A DNA stretch of 64,000 nucleotides from the NCBI GenBank assembly GCA_038496445.1, contig JALMLS010000103.1, forward strand, positions 124,001 to 188,000, written 5' to 3'. Source of the DNA: Trichosphaerium sp. ATCC 40318 (Eukaryota; Discosea; Flabellinia; Trichosidae). The notes below the pieces were generated by a model, which did not search any database, had not been told where the DNA came from, and was given only the letters and a program-made list of their open reading frames with translations. The translations under genes and the position numbers were made by a program. Positions 33,701 to 45,919 of the stretch are shown piece after piece; the first letter of the stretch is position 1; each line of letters opens with the position of its first letter.

Positions 33701-35937
33701 AAGTTTTTTAATTCTTCCAGCGCACTATTATATTGCTCCATTTGCTTCAAACGTGCTTGAATGTTGCTAGAACCCAGGGACGCTCTGATTTTTGCTTCAT
33801 CCACCTGACGTTTACTTTTAATGCTATTTTGTAGCTTCGTAGCCTATAACATTGAGATGCAAACAAAAAACTCTCTTGTACCAGCTGCTTCAACTGAATG
33901 TTGGTCCTCAGGTCTTTACCATGGCCGTCTGTGTGAGGAATGTTATTTCAAATGTAGCACAAATAAACGTACAGCGGCTTTGTTTACACCACGTTTTGCT
34001 TAGGCAAATTACATCTTCATTATTTACTTGAGGACACCTGTGTTGTCTACCATTCCGTTTGAACCTCATATCACTCTTAACAAGATGACAAATGGTACAT
34101 ATATGGCCTCTATTATTGCGCAATGGTATAGGATCAACTGGATAACCTGCTGGTCTAGGTGGATCAGGAGGTACGTGTGTCATTGTTTAATAAACTAAAT
34201 GTATTTATTTTTCCATCACAAAATCACATATGGCAACAGAAAAAGCTAATTATATGTTAGGTTTGGCTGCCGCAGTAGGTGGTCAAAGCTTTGCTAGAAA
34301 GCTTTTTGGAGCATCTGCTGGAAAGACAAAATACTGGCTCACAAAATTTGTAGATCCCACCTTTCATAGCAACAAAAATGGGGGGCTTCGCACAACAAAG
34401 TTTACTCCAGGTAGATTTTTTTTTTGAGTTTAGTTAATTGTCGTTTAGAGCAAGAAAAAAATGTGTGGGATGTTGTACTTTTTTTACACAGTGTGGACCC
34501 CCAACTGACGTTGATTGAGTATGCCACGGTAATCAACGAATTAATTGTGCCATATAAAATCTCTAGAGCATGGATATCACGGAGATTTATTGCTATGGGG
34601 TGGACTTGGAAAGTATGAACATATAAATTTTTTGATATTTTTTTATTTATTTTTTTGCAGGTTGTGGAGCACAAGCAAATTCAAAAATACACTCCAGAAA
34701 ATATGTTACACTATAACAGGTTTCTTTCTTTTGTATTGTCAGTGTCTCCATCACAGTTAAAGTTTGCAGACGAGACACACTTTGTTTCTAAAAGTTTGTA
34801 TTTTTTTTTTTAATTTTTTTTTTTCACTTTTTTTTTAGGCAACTATCGAAAATATGGCCGAGGCCCTTGTGGCCATAAAGTAGTAGTTATTAATGAACCT
34901 ATTCTAAGTAAGTCCGCTAACCTAACTATATTGACGTCACTTACTGCAGATGTACGTTTTTATCCCAACAATCGTTTTTTCTCAAATTTCTATTAAAAAA
35001 ATTATATAGGTTCCAGTGCTTGGTATGTATCATAAACAGAAGAACACACAGCATGATTGGGCGTCTTTTGTTTACTATGCACTAAAAAATGATTATTTGG
35101 TGGCCGGAGATATTTTGGTATGTGATAATGCCCCTATTCACTGTGCCGACAAAGTACTAGTACTAGTAACAGAGGCTTGTGAATCAAAAAATGTGAAATT
35201 ATTATTACTACCAACTTATTCACCGGAGCTAAACCCTTGTGAACTTGTATTCGGAACAGTAAAAAATCACATCCGTTATTACAGAGGAAAAGAGCCTTTA
35301 GATGTAGAAGTAATGATGGCATTGTCAAGAATTTCAAAAACAAAACTTAAAAACTTTTATAAAAAATGTCGTGGTGGTGTAGAGCTTGAATAAATTTTGG
35401 CCTGTACTTATTAAAGTAACTTCATTAAACAGCAAACTTGTTCTTTTTATTGAGTACTATTAATAGATCTTGCCATACTGTGCACTTGTCTACTGTACAT
35501 TTTGCCGTCAGCTTGTTGTGTTGTTGTGTCACTTTGTTGTTGTGTTGTTGTGACATTTTATTGTTGTGTTGTTGTATGTCACGTCATTATGTACATTTTG
35601 CAGTACAATCTTTTGATCTGCATGTAACGCACAATAGTACAATACTAGTTACTCGCTTTTTTTCTTTATTTCTTCTTTTGACTCTTTTGTAGGCAGCAAA
35701 TTCCACAAGCCTGCTTATACAGGCCAAGAAGAGGATTATAAAATCGTTGAAATGTTCTTGGAAGAACTTGAATTGGAAGAAACTAATTTCTTTTGGCTTA
35801 AAGCAATGCCCAAAAAACTTATGTTAATACACGCAAAAGTAAGGCTGTTTGATGATGAGACTTTTCAAACCTTCAATCAAACTTATAGAGCACATCCAAT
35901 ACTTATCGCTACAATCATTGATGAAACATTAATTTAA
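30738..35937 (+). CDS. Unrecognised multi-exon gene carrying a DNA transposon in an intron; two frameshifts near the 5' end
   Basis: The coding trail runs from MEPKRNSKVVVSDDASNP (30738) through GYEHLGLVDKDDNVLC (about 31222), RFEEVDINKSLVFMYRNIAE, GPKKGRPALISGTDM (about 31756), LKLKVTVAPIVEIIKKHPRP (about 32150) and, after the transposon, GSKFHKPAYTGQEEDY (35693) to the stop at 35937. No domain is recognised. The last host exon before the transposon ends THVG at 32220 with donor GTATGT. The acceptor is TTTTGTAG at 35685-35692, and joining them keeps the frame. In the first exon the frame changes once near 30920-30965 and again near the A8 run at 31148-31155, with no splice sites visible. Those breaks are either sequence errors or real damage; the 3' exons look well preserved. 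The N-terminal VPELACKIFQYC could be a weak F-box. Confidence 0.5.
32728..34183 (-). CDS. Transposon passenger gene: CxxC-containing coiled-coil protein
   Basis: A minus-strand gene inside the transposon, starting MTHVPPDPPRPAGYPVDPIP at 34183. An early Cys/His cluster (HICTICHLVKSDMRFKRN..HRCP) may bind zinc. Later exons encode coiled-coil stretches: RASLGSSNIQARLKQMEQYN near 33720-33780, LEELAEYNYLLST near 33600, and RKKKKEEELEQLDDELAL near 32880-32945. The last exon runs to about 32728. Introns start with GTAAAT or GTACGT-like donors. The protein is probably DNA- or transposase-associated, by analogy to second genes of other DNA elements. Exon joins are approximate. Confidence 0.5.
34184..34229. 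promoter_or_regulatory. Divergent promoter between passenger gene and transposase
   Basis: Only 46 bases separate the two start codons. The gap is A+T rich. Both genes of the transposon must be driven from here or from sequence overlapping the other gene. Confidence 0.4.
34230..35393 (+). CDS. DDE (DD38E) transposase, IS630/Tc1-mariner superfamily
   Basis: Exon 1 (34230 to about 34410) encodes a helix-rich N-terminus, MATEKANYMLGLAAAVGGQS, then WLTKFVDPTFHSN and GGLRTTKFTP. The next exons give the DNA-binding region (LTLIEYATVINELI..ISRAWISRRFIAMGW) and the catalytic domain. The first Asp is in KFADETHF (about 34770), the second in ILVCDNAPIH (about 35118), and the Glu is in SPELNPCELVFGTVK (about 35238), with 38 residues between the second Asp and the Glu. 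All three acidic residues are present. Short introns with GTA donors and TAG/CAG ends interrupt the gene, so it is expressed as a host-type spliced mRNA. The stop is at 35391-35393, 101 bases before the right inverted repeat. The role is excision and integration of its own element. Confidence 0.85.
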
Positions 35938-36473
35938 ATAGAGGGAAATAAACTATTACAAAATGCCAGAATTGATCCAGACTATCAAGAAAAAAGATTA
36001 TCGATAACCCCATTTTTCAGTCTATCGTTACTCATAACCTAAATAATTTCCATCCCTCATATTTGATGAAATGGATGCTACCAAGTGAATTACATATTTT
36101 ATGCCTGTTACAACGTACTGAATGCTCATTGTGATGAACAAATACAAACTAAAAAATGAGATTCTTATCGATACTTTTTTCTACGAAAATCGGCTCAATT
36201 CCACCCAGTTGGATTGAAAGCTGAGAGATAGCGTTCTTTCATAAACTGGTGACGAGCTCAATTCGTCTATTTAATGTTCTTCAACCTTTGTCCTTAGAGT
36301 TGCAAACAATATTAATTAGTGACCCTCTGCTCGTTTATTGTCCGAGCAACAAGCTGTTTAAACTGGCCGTTATTAAGTCGTTATCGAACCAAAAACTATT
36401 CAAAGATATTCAACATAAGTATTTTTTTCCTGGACAATTTTTTTTCAAATAGTTCAATAATACTTCAAACGCA
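35938..36473. other. Intergenic, no clear gene
   Basis: One frame at 36249-36452 (MTSSIRLFNVLQPLSLELQT) has F-box-like spacing but no further support. Nothing else is recognised. Confidence 0.3.
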
Positions 36474-36797
36474 ATGACAGACGCAAACAATGTTGAAACT
36501 ACTGTAAAGAAGCTCCTATAAGGACCAGCAGCATGGGCAAAACACTGCAAGACCGTTAAGATGATGTCAAGTGCTACAGTTCGTACAAACCATGAAACGT
36601 TCAAAAAGTTGGTAGAGATAGGTAAACCTGCTCTACCAACTATATTCAAGTCGTATAAGAAAAAAGAACACAGTTTGCTCTATTTCTTCCTTCTAGAAGC
36701 AATAATAGCCGGAGATATATATGAGGATGTCCCAGGCGTACGACAACAGAATAGACAAGATTGGCTAGCCTATGCAAGGGAAAATGGGTATTTGTAA
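36474..36797 (+). CDS. Small protein resembling a bacterial uncharacterised family, with an in-frame stop
   Basis: From 36561 the frame encodes 78 residues: FKKLVEIGKPALPTIFKSY, then LLYFFLLEAIIAGDIYED, and RQDWLAYARENGYL at the end. I recall small bacterial proteins with the same order: a helix with G..A.P.IL..L, WFWAL.AITG, then a C-terminal W..WG...GYL. The function is unknown to me. An ATG at 36474 in the same frame would add MTDANNVETTVKKLL, but a TAA at 36519-36521 interrupts. The sequence after the stop (GPAAWAKHCKTVKMM) still reads like the family's N-terminus. So the true start is either 36561 or the gene is damaged by one stop. It has no intron, which fits transfer from bacteria. 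Confidence 0.5.
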
Positions 36798-37274
36798 AGT
36801 TACACACAATGTAAAAAATAAACGACAAAAATAGAAAAAAAAACCACAAAGACATTTACTACGAGTAATGAAATTCTTTCGTTTGCAAAAATTGTCAGTA
36901 GAATGTTGTATCAATAAGACACTCTCCACGCGCATTATACTAGAGTAAGGCTCTTGACAATTAATTGTCGGCACGTGTAAAAAACTTGTGAACCAAAACA
37001 AACAAGAAACACTTTACTATTTAAGGAGTTGACTGAAATAATGTGTCTTTCCTAGATGAGCCACCCGCTAGTTTGAAAGCCATCCGTTGACATGTCCCAT
37101 GGAACACTTAGTGTGATTATAAGAGCAGAAAGTCATGTGCTTGGTACTGATCGGAGATGGCATGGGAAAAGGTGATATCAGAAAAAAAGTACATTATTTT
37201 GGCTTCAAGTTTTGTCGCCTAACCACAATCGTCGCACAAACTAAATTAACAGCTTACGTGTGAATTGCATTATT
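36798..37274. other. Intergenic, tail-to-tail
   Basis: No gene seen. Near 37115-37140 the minus strand holds a variant of the CACGTGACTTTCTG motif found at 10150 and 12331. A CACGTG lies near 36973. Confidence 0.35.
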
Positions 37275-39592
37275 TTATTCAACTTGCAACTTTGGCCCAA
37301 AGTAATATGGTTCAAGAGGTGGTGGAATCTTGATATTTCCCTTTTCATCTTGATAATTCTCCAAAATCGTCTACACAGAAGTATCAGAGAAACCGTTCAA
37401 CGTCTATAGCGACAAGAAAACAAAGCAATGCTGCAAAAACACTCCATTACACAGCAGCATAATTAGCACGTGTGATATTCAAAAGTAACGTGAAATATCA
37501 TTTGTTTCAATCACGTGTCACTTGTATGTGATGAAGGCAGGAAGAATAAAAATTAAGAGATAGAATATCGTACCAGTATCATCCTAGGAACAGCAACTGA
37601 TGTGGCATTTAAGGTATGTGCAAACTTCATTTTACCGTTTGTATCTTTGTATTGAATGCTGAGTCTACGTGATTGATGGTCTAAGCAGTTGGCGCAAGAA
37701 GTTACCTTATTTGCAAACGTAAGCAAAGCATAGCCGACAAAATACTAATTGAAAAAAGACGCTACCTCTCCATAGTTATCTCTACCAGGCATCCACGCTT
37801 CAATATCAAATTTTCTGTACAATGTCTTTCCTAATTCTTCTGATGGCATCTCAAGGACTCTAAACAAGAATAAACACAAAGAAGTGTAAAGAAAAGGTCA
37901 ATAAACGCCGTTACCTGTAGTGAACATTGAGTTGTTTCATCATTTCGCCTTGAATATCCAAAAGTTGTTGATGCCATTTTTCGCTATCTTCTTCCTTACA
38001 AATAACAAACATTTCCGTTTTGGCAAACTGACGAACACGGTAAAGGCCTCTATTTGTCATACCCTTACCTGAACAAAACATAAGGCCGAGCTCAAAGCAG
38101 AAATTGCAAAAAGGCTACTCCCTATCGGGGAATCGAACCCCGAGCCTCCGGATGAAAACCGAAAATGTTAACCATTACACCAATAGGGAATTGATGTTGT
38201 GAAATAAACGAAATTTTGCTCTTTTGTACAAAAAAAGTTTCTGCTCTCATCTTATCAACGTACGCTTCAATTGCTTTCTTCCACTCTCTTTTCTAAAAGC
38301 ATGACCAGATCCAATAACCTTAATTGGTAAATCTTTCGCATCATATACTTTATCTATAAACATTCCAGCCAAAGGGATTTCAGCAGTGCCAGTAAGGATC
38401 AGGTTATCTTTTCCTTCTATCAAGTAGTTTTCAGAATTTTTGCTACGTGGTTTGAAGCCACATGCTAGTTACGTGTTATTCTGGTATAGCTCAATGTATT
38501 TTTGTACCCTCTGCTACTTTAATGTGTACAAGATCCGGTGTCATAACAGGAGTGAATCCTTGTTTTGCTGCCTCAGCCATTGACCAATTAATAAGTGCCA
38601 TTTCCAAAAATGCTCCTCCGTTCTTTAAACCTGCAAATTTACCATTTGTGACATCAGCTGCAGCCTAAATCATAGTTAAATATATATTATTATAAATTAC
38701 TGTTTCGTAATAGTCACAAACAGTTTCTTTGACTTTTTTTTTTTTACGGAATGTTATGTACCTTAAAATCGACCATATCATGCTTCATCATCAACTCAAC
38801 ATGATCTTGTGGCGTGAACTTGATCTTTGTTTTTTTGCCATTGTAAGAAACTGCACGTGCGTTCTCCTCAGGACCTACAAAAGGCATTAAAAAAAATTCG
38901 AAAAAGTAATGAATAAAAAAACGAAATAGGACAACAAGGCTCTAAAAACTTACCAATAGGCGATTCAGAGTGGGTCCAGTTTGGAATTTTATCGCCAGCT
39001 GCAACAAGATCATCCCAAACTTGCACTACTTCAACTTCTTTGAGTGCTACTTCTTGAACGATTTTTTCACACTTACAAATTATGTCAAGTCCATGTTTAC
39101 ACTATTGTTGGCGTACGTCATCAAGGAGGTCAGCTTTTTCGTGCTCGTCCTTTGTTTCTTTGCTCAAGTTAATTTTTTCGAGCCTTTCAGCGTTCAGCGC
39201 TTTGATTTCCTTTTTAATAGTGTTGTGCTCGTCATACAAGTCGATAACCTACGCGATGTCAAATGCTGTTGCAATTGCGTAAAAATACGTCTACCATGCT
39301 CCACGACTATGCTTATCGCTTGGAAACTCAAAATATACGTACCTTGTCCAAATCGGCGTATTTCTTGGCGTTTCTCTTTTCAATATTCATTGTGTGCTTG
39401 TATCGGTTCTCTTTGTACGAAGGGAAATCCAATACAGGGCCTGGAGCACCAGTTAGACCGTTAGCTCAACAAAAAGTTTTTTGTACGTAGGTCGTCATAG
39501 TTTACAGTGGATTTTGGCTCTCCAGGGTCTTGTTCCACTTTTGAGCTTTGTTTAGTCGCTACATAGCGCATACTCAACGGAACCCTACGCAT
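37275..39592 (-). CDS. Seryl-tRNA synthetase, probably mitochondrial
   Basis: A class II aminoacyl-tRNA synthetase that charges tRNA-Ser. The ATG at 39592 gives a basic start, [18 protein letters not shown], compatible with mitochondrial import. An intron joins YDDL to [16 protein letters not shown], followed by the N-terminal coiled-coil arm ([20 protein letters not shown], about 39130-39200). Then come [20 protein letters not shown], the [15 protein letters not shown] region, motif 2 ([11 protein letters not shown]), [15 protein letters not shown], and PGRDNYGE. Motif 3 surroundings include [13 protein letters not shown] and [20 protein letters not shown]. The stop is at 37275. The C-terminal [12 protein letters not shown]-type tail is closer to mitochondrial than cytosolic enzymes, as I recall. 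One intron, between about 38266 and 38071, carries a complete tRNA-Glu gene on the same strand. Confidence 0.9.
38118..38189 (-). tRNA. tRNA-Glu (TTC), inside a seryl-tRNA synthetase intron
   Basis: A 72-base cloverleaf on the minus strand. The acceptor stem is TCCCTAT/ATAGGGA, the D-arm is TGGTGTAATGGTTAACA, and the anticodon loop TTTTCAT reads TTC. The T-arm is CGGGGTTCGATTCCCCG. A T-run follows about five bases downstream, a Pol III terminator (CCTTTTTG). It is identical to the copies at 41056 and 45390, with about 25 bases of shared 3' flank. Confidence 0.93.
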
Positions 39593-39899
39593 AGAGCGCG
39601 CTGACCTGCGGGTAGAATAACGTAGAACGCGAGAAGTAAGCTAAGGGAGTCAGCGAGCTATACATTGTATGGCATGTGAACTCACCATGGTTTACTGTTG
39701 TAACACTTTGGGCTTGAATGCTGTCACCTGATGCTAATTTGACAATTTCTGAACAAAAAAAAAGCCAGATAACATTTCTTAACTAGAATAAGTCGACCGT
39801 TAACACCCCCTCACAGTGGCGATAATTCAATATAAAAACCGTAGTAGTCTGTAGACGTTGGCGCGAAAAAAGAGGATTTTAATTGTTCAAACACGTCGA
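39593..39899. promoter_or_regulatory. Head-to-head region between seryl-tRNA synthetase and lysine-rich protein genes
   Basis: The two genes diverge from this 307-base gap. No specific promoter motif can be named. The stretch 39590-39650 is locally richer in CG dinucleotides. Confidence 0.35.
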
Positions 39900-40713
39900 A
39901 TGGCGCAACAAACGCGCCAGGTTGTGGTATTGAGAATGAAAAAAAAGAAAACGAAGATTGAAACACAGGCCATTGATGATAAAGAAAATAGAATCAACGG
40001 AGAACCACCACGCAAGAAACGAAAACTAAAACACCATGTACAATTTACAGGACAGCAGTTATTTTTTTACAACGCTGTCGACCCTCCTATACGCCGTTTA
40101 TCAGCTGCAGCAGTATCAGAAGCCAAGATAAAGTACACTGAAAATCGTAAACGTAAACGGCTCAAACCAAAGCGAAAGAGAGTCAATAAACGTTTAAATA
40201 CGCGAAAAGCGCCTACCTGGAAGCCTAAACCAGGAACAATTGAAGAGAAACTGCTAGACTCGGATGACGAAAACGATTCTGACACAGACGAAGACAGCGC
40301 AGAGATCATTGTACTAAAGACAACAACTAAAAAACTTGTCACCAACAAAAAATCGCTTCTCCCACGATGACACTCCAGACGATCAAAAGAAGTGACGCCG
40401 GTGGAACTCGCGCAAAAAAACCTTGTGAGACGTAGTTGATCAAAGAGAGAATCCTTGTTTTACACGCGTAAATGTAGAGTACACAGTTGATGCCAATGTG
40501 ATGTCTAAGGATCCTCTATCGTGTAAAGATTGTATTGTAGAATGTGTAGATAAAATTTGCAGAACATTAGCAAGACGGCTTAAATCTAGTGCGGCACTAT
40601 ACCGCACGCCAATCTTTGTGTCTGAGCGTTCTAAAGAAGACATGGTAGAATCTGCAATAGCCTTCAATAGCATCCAAAAGTCTAGCAAGTTCATACCTTC
40701 ACAGCTGAGTTAG
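39900..40713 (+). CDS. Lysine/arginine-rich nuclear-type protein
   Basis: The ATG at 39900 starts MAQQTRQVVVLRMKKKKTKI. The first exon (to about 40370) is dominated by basic clusters (PPRKKRKLKHH, KRKRLKPKRKRVNKR) and an acidic patch (DSDDENDSDTDEDSAE), typical of nuclear or nucleolar proteins. A second coding stretch in another frame (40435-40713, after a TAG acceptor) encodes NPCFTRVNVEYTVDANVMSK, a Cys pair (SCKDCIVECVDKIC) and RRLKSSAALYRTPIFVSER. It is probably the last exon, though the donor is not certain. Its stop overlaps the 3' end of the minus-strand JMJD4-type gene by about 23 bases. No family recognised. Confidence 0.5.
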
Positions 40714-42758
40714 AGTGATTGTTGTGATTATGAGTGCCTGATGTACCTGCATTTGCTTTTAGCATTAATTGGCAGTGATCTATCCATTCTATGTTGTTAT
40801 CAAACCCTTCTTTGCAATCACTGATTGCCTCTTCAACATCAGTTAAATCATCGAGTAGCTTACGCAAAATAACGTCTATGTTACCTACAATTAGTGAGAA
40901 ACGAAAGTAAGGAAAAAAAAAACATACAAGCATTAGCCCAGTTATGATTTATGGAAATTGTGTCTTCAAGATTAATAACTTGATGATGCCAATCACTGGG
41001 TACTACTGTTGTTAACAAAAACCTCGAGTACAAAGCAGAAATTGCAAAAAGGCTACTCCCTATCGGGGAATCGAACCCCGAGCCTCCGGATGAAAACCGA
41101 AAATGTTAACCATTACACCAATAGGGATTTTGATGTGATAATAATTAGCTACGTAATCGGCCGCAATTTTTCAAAATTATTTTGTGTACCAAATATTGTT
41201 TCTCCCTGCTCTTGTATACACCTTATAGGCACTAAATTTGTGAGACGTGGGTACCTACCATCAGTTAAATAACTAATTAGAGTGTTCAGCACCTTGTTGT
41301 GTCATATTCACCGACATCACGGACATAATGGCCATTCCTTTTCAACTTTAATTTGTGTTTTTCTAAACAATGTGACTTACATGTCTTTAAGGTCCGCCTC
41401 AGTGGAAGGTGGATACAACAGCCTAATCACTTTAATATGGGAAAAACACGCGTGTGAAGACTTTAGTACCATAACTTCCGACCAACAATATTAACTGACC
41501 TTTAAAAATGTTAAAGCGGATCAATCAACTACCAATAGGACCATGAGAAAGAGCGGAAAACGTCTGCATGAAGTCCAGTCCATGACCCTGCGTGAATCAA
41601 CATAATGCGAAATTATTTGGGGAATACCTTTGGGTCCAATGTACACAAACTTGTAATCATCATCGCCCAGTGTTTTCGTCCTAACAAAAATTTAGTGAAA
41701 ACAATTGTTCAAAAAGGTAGTTACCAAAATTCATTAATCCAGTCGCTTGAAAAAATGGCCTACTCCTGTATTACAACAAGAGATACTTCAACAATAGGTA
41801 CCGGTACTGTATAAACTTCAGGTTTCGGGAAAGTGTGCGCCAGGTGCCAATCCTGTGGAGTGTAAGAATAGAAAATATCCTTGCAATTCTTACCTTTACA
41901 TATAAGCACTTTGTGTTCGCCTTCGGGTCTGCTGATTGTTGTTTCCAATGCTTCATAACTGTAGAGAACTGAAAGAATAAGGTTAGACGAATGAACATAT
42001 GTTACTAAGACAGGTAGTTGTACAAAAAAATTGGGAAGGCAATTATTGCCAGTAGCCACCCTTGCACACGGATTCATTTAGTAAAAGGCGAAATGGATTC
42101 TCGTTATGTACAAGGGCTTGCAGAATAGAAAGTACATACGGAATTTAAAGTAGAGAGAACCAAAAAAAAAAAAAAGTGGGACGAAGAGTGGCAAAGAGAT
42201 CTCTCAATGATAATGCAAGTTTTGTTTTGCTTTTCAGTGAAAGAAACAAAGTGACATTTTGACACATGCATCTGTCATCGTACTTTCATTTCAGTTCTTT
42301 TTTCAGTGCCACGTTCAATTGTATTGCAATGTGCTACAGTGACTTGTGCATCACCGTACACTTTTTGGAGATAATCAAAATTCGGTTTATCTTGTTTGTT
42401 TGAGCGCCAAGCCTTGTTTTAACTAAGTATGAAGCGTAAAACAATACAAAAAATGTAAATACCGTATAGCAAGGCCAGTTGTCAGGAAGATGCGTTATTA
42501 CTACTGGAATCTAAATTGGTATCAAAAAGAACGTAGGGAACGCTATGAAACGCACGTTTGGACTCATATAATGACGCAAGAAATAATCGTACGTAACGAG
42601 GCGCCCATCAATCCTTTTTATGTCTAAAGGTTCATTTGTACGATCAATAGGCTATTTCGAATAAACAAACTCAAGCGGTATTTGTCAACTGGTACCTTCA
42701 AACATGCGACAAACGTATCTGCTGTAATACTACGAACAGTATCATCTACGTTCCTCAT
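40691..42758 (-). CDS. JmjC-domain protein, JMJD4-type hydroxylase
   Basis: An Fe(II)/2-oxoglutarate oxygenase. The closest family I recognise is JMJD4, which hydroxylates a lysine of translation release factor eRF1. The ATG at 42758 opens MRNVDDTVRSITADTFVACL. Later exons encode KDIFYSYTPQDWHLAHTFPK, PEVYTVPV, DDDYKFVYIGPKG and SWTGLHADVFRSFSWS (about 41550-41640), where the HAD supplies the Fe-binding His and Asp. Further exons give RCIQEQGETIF (about 41200) and VVPSDWHHQVINLEDTISIN followed by HNWANAC (about 40935-41010), which supplies the distal His. The C-terminal exon ends at 40691. All Fe ligands are present. The intron between GETIF and VVPSDW contains a complete tRNA-Glu gene on the same strand. 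The start is 113 bases from the divergent kinase gene. Confidence 0.85.
41056..41127 (-). tRNA. tRNA-Glu (TTC), inside a JMJD4-type gene intron
   Basis: Identical in all 72 bases to the copy at 38118. It has the same 3' flank (GTAGCCTTTTTGCAATTTCT on the transcribed strand) with its T-run terminator. It lies between donor GTACAC (about 41183) and the acceptor at about 41011 of the host gene, in the host's direction. Confidence 0.93.
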
Positions 42759-42871
42759 GAAACTGCTGGCGCTGTTTATAACTTTTATTGACCAAAAAAC
42801 CTCATACTTGCATTGCAAGCGTATCTTGCAACTCGTACACGCCCACACAATACTTGTAGATATCTGAACGC
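42759..42871. promoter_or_regulatory. 113-base divergent promoter, JMJD4-type gene and kinase
   Basis: Both start codons face away from this gap. Because it is so short, the two genes probably share promoter elements. No motif can be assigned. Confidence 0.45.
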
Positions 42872-45227
<2,356 letters not shown>

Positions 45228-45919
45228 AGTTGTAAACATGATGTTAGTACAAGTAGCAAATAAAGTATAAAATGTACACCAGTAATAGTTTTGTGCAAGT
45301 ACACAGCGAATAAAATGAAAACGCAAATGCTGATAGAACTCTAGCCGCTGAAGAACATAATAATGGTGCACAAAAATGCAAAAAGGCTACTCCCTATCGG
45401 GGAATCGAACCCCGAGCCTCCGGATGAAAACCGAAAATGTTAACCATTACACCAATAGGGATTTTGATGTGATTGACTGAATAAATTAGCTCACAACGTT
45501 CGCAACAGTTTAGTCTATAGACGGTTTTTTTGCGTTTACAACCACAAACACTCTTTCGTACCATTTGAAGTATTTTTTTTTCACGTTTAGCGTAAATTTG
45601 TGAGGTTTTACTTCGCCACTTGAGTTAAAAGTATTTAGCTACGTTGCTCGCTTGTTTCGTATGAACATGATAGGCATACTCGCTTGTTACTTTATCAAGC
45701 ACATAAGTAGTTTCTATTAGCGCCAGGCAAAGAGGTTTGGTACCGAACGTAGCGTCGTTTTGTGCTAGCATTGCGTTTGGTTGGCGGGTTAGTTAATTTT
45801 GACTTTGGGCGGAAAGTTTATGGTCTGACAAGTACTTTTCAAGATAAATTTGCTTAGCCTGCAAAAGCAACGTCTCTTAACGAGTTGGAAGTACGATTGG
45901 TATCGTTCGTGGCTAAAAC
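45228..45919. other. Intergenic, with tRNA-Glu copy 3
   Basis: Apart from the tRNA at 45390-45461, no gene is seen between the kinase stop and the villidin start. Confidence 0.45.
45390..45461 (-). tRNA. tRNA-Glu (TTC), third copy
   Basis: Identical to the copies at 38118 and 41056. It shares ATGCAAAAAGGCTA on the plus-strand side and ATTTTGATGTGATT on the other with copy 2. It is intergenic, downstream of the kinase and antisense to it. Confidence 0.93.

Larger units (their letters stand above)
32226..35636. mobile_element. Complete 3.4-kb IS630/Tc1-mariner-type transposon with 142-base terminal inverted repeats
   Basis: Positions 32226-32367 and 35495-35636 are inverted repeats of 142 bases with one mismatch seen (T versus C near 32271). 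Both ends begin TATTGTGCG, so a TA dinucleotide is the likely target duplication, as in Tc1/mariner elements. The ends contain runs of ACAACAACACAACAA units. Inside lie a plus-strand transposase with short introns (34230-35393) and a divergent minus-strand passenger gene (about 32728-34183). The near-identical ends and intact transposase suggest recent insertion. It sits five bases inside a host intron, in the gene at 30738-35937, leaving the GTATGT donor intact. Confidence 0.88.

Noticed and set aside
40067-40348. Minus-strand 93-residue Ser-rich frame
   Set aside because: It is the antisense of the lysine-rich plus-strand exon, whose basic and acidic clusters look like real coding sequence.
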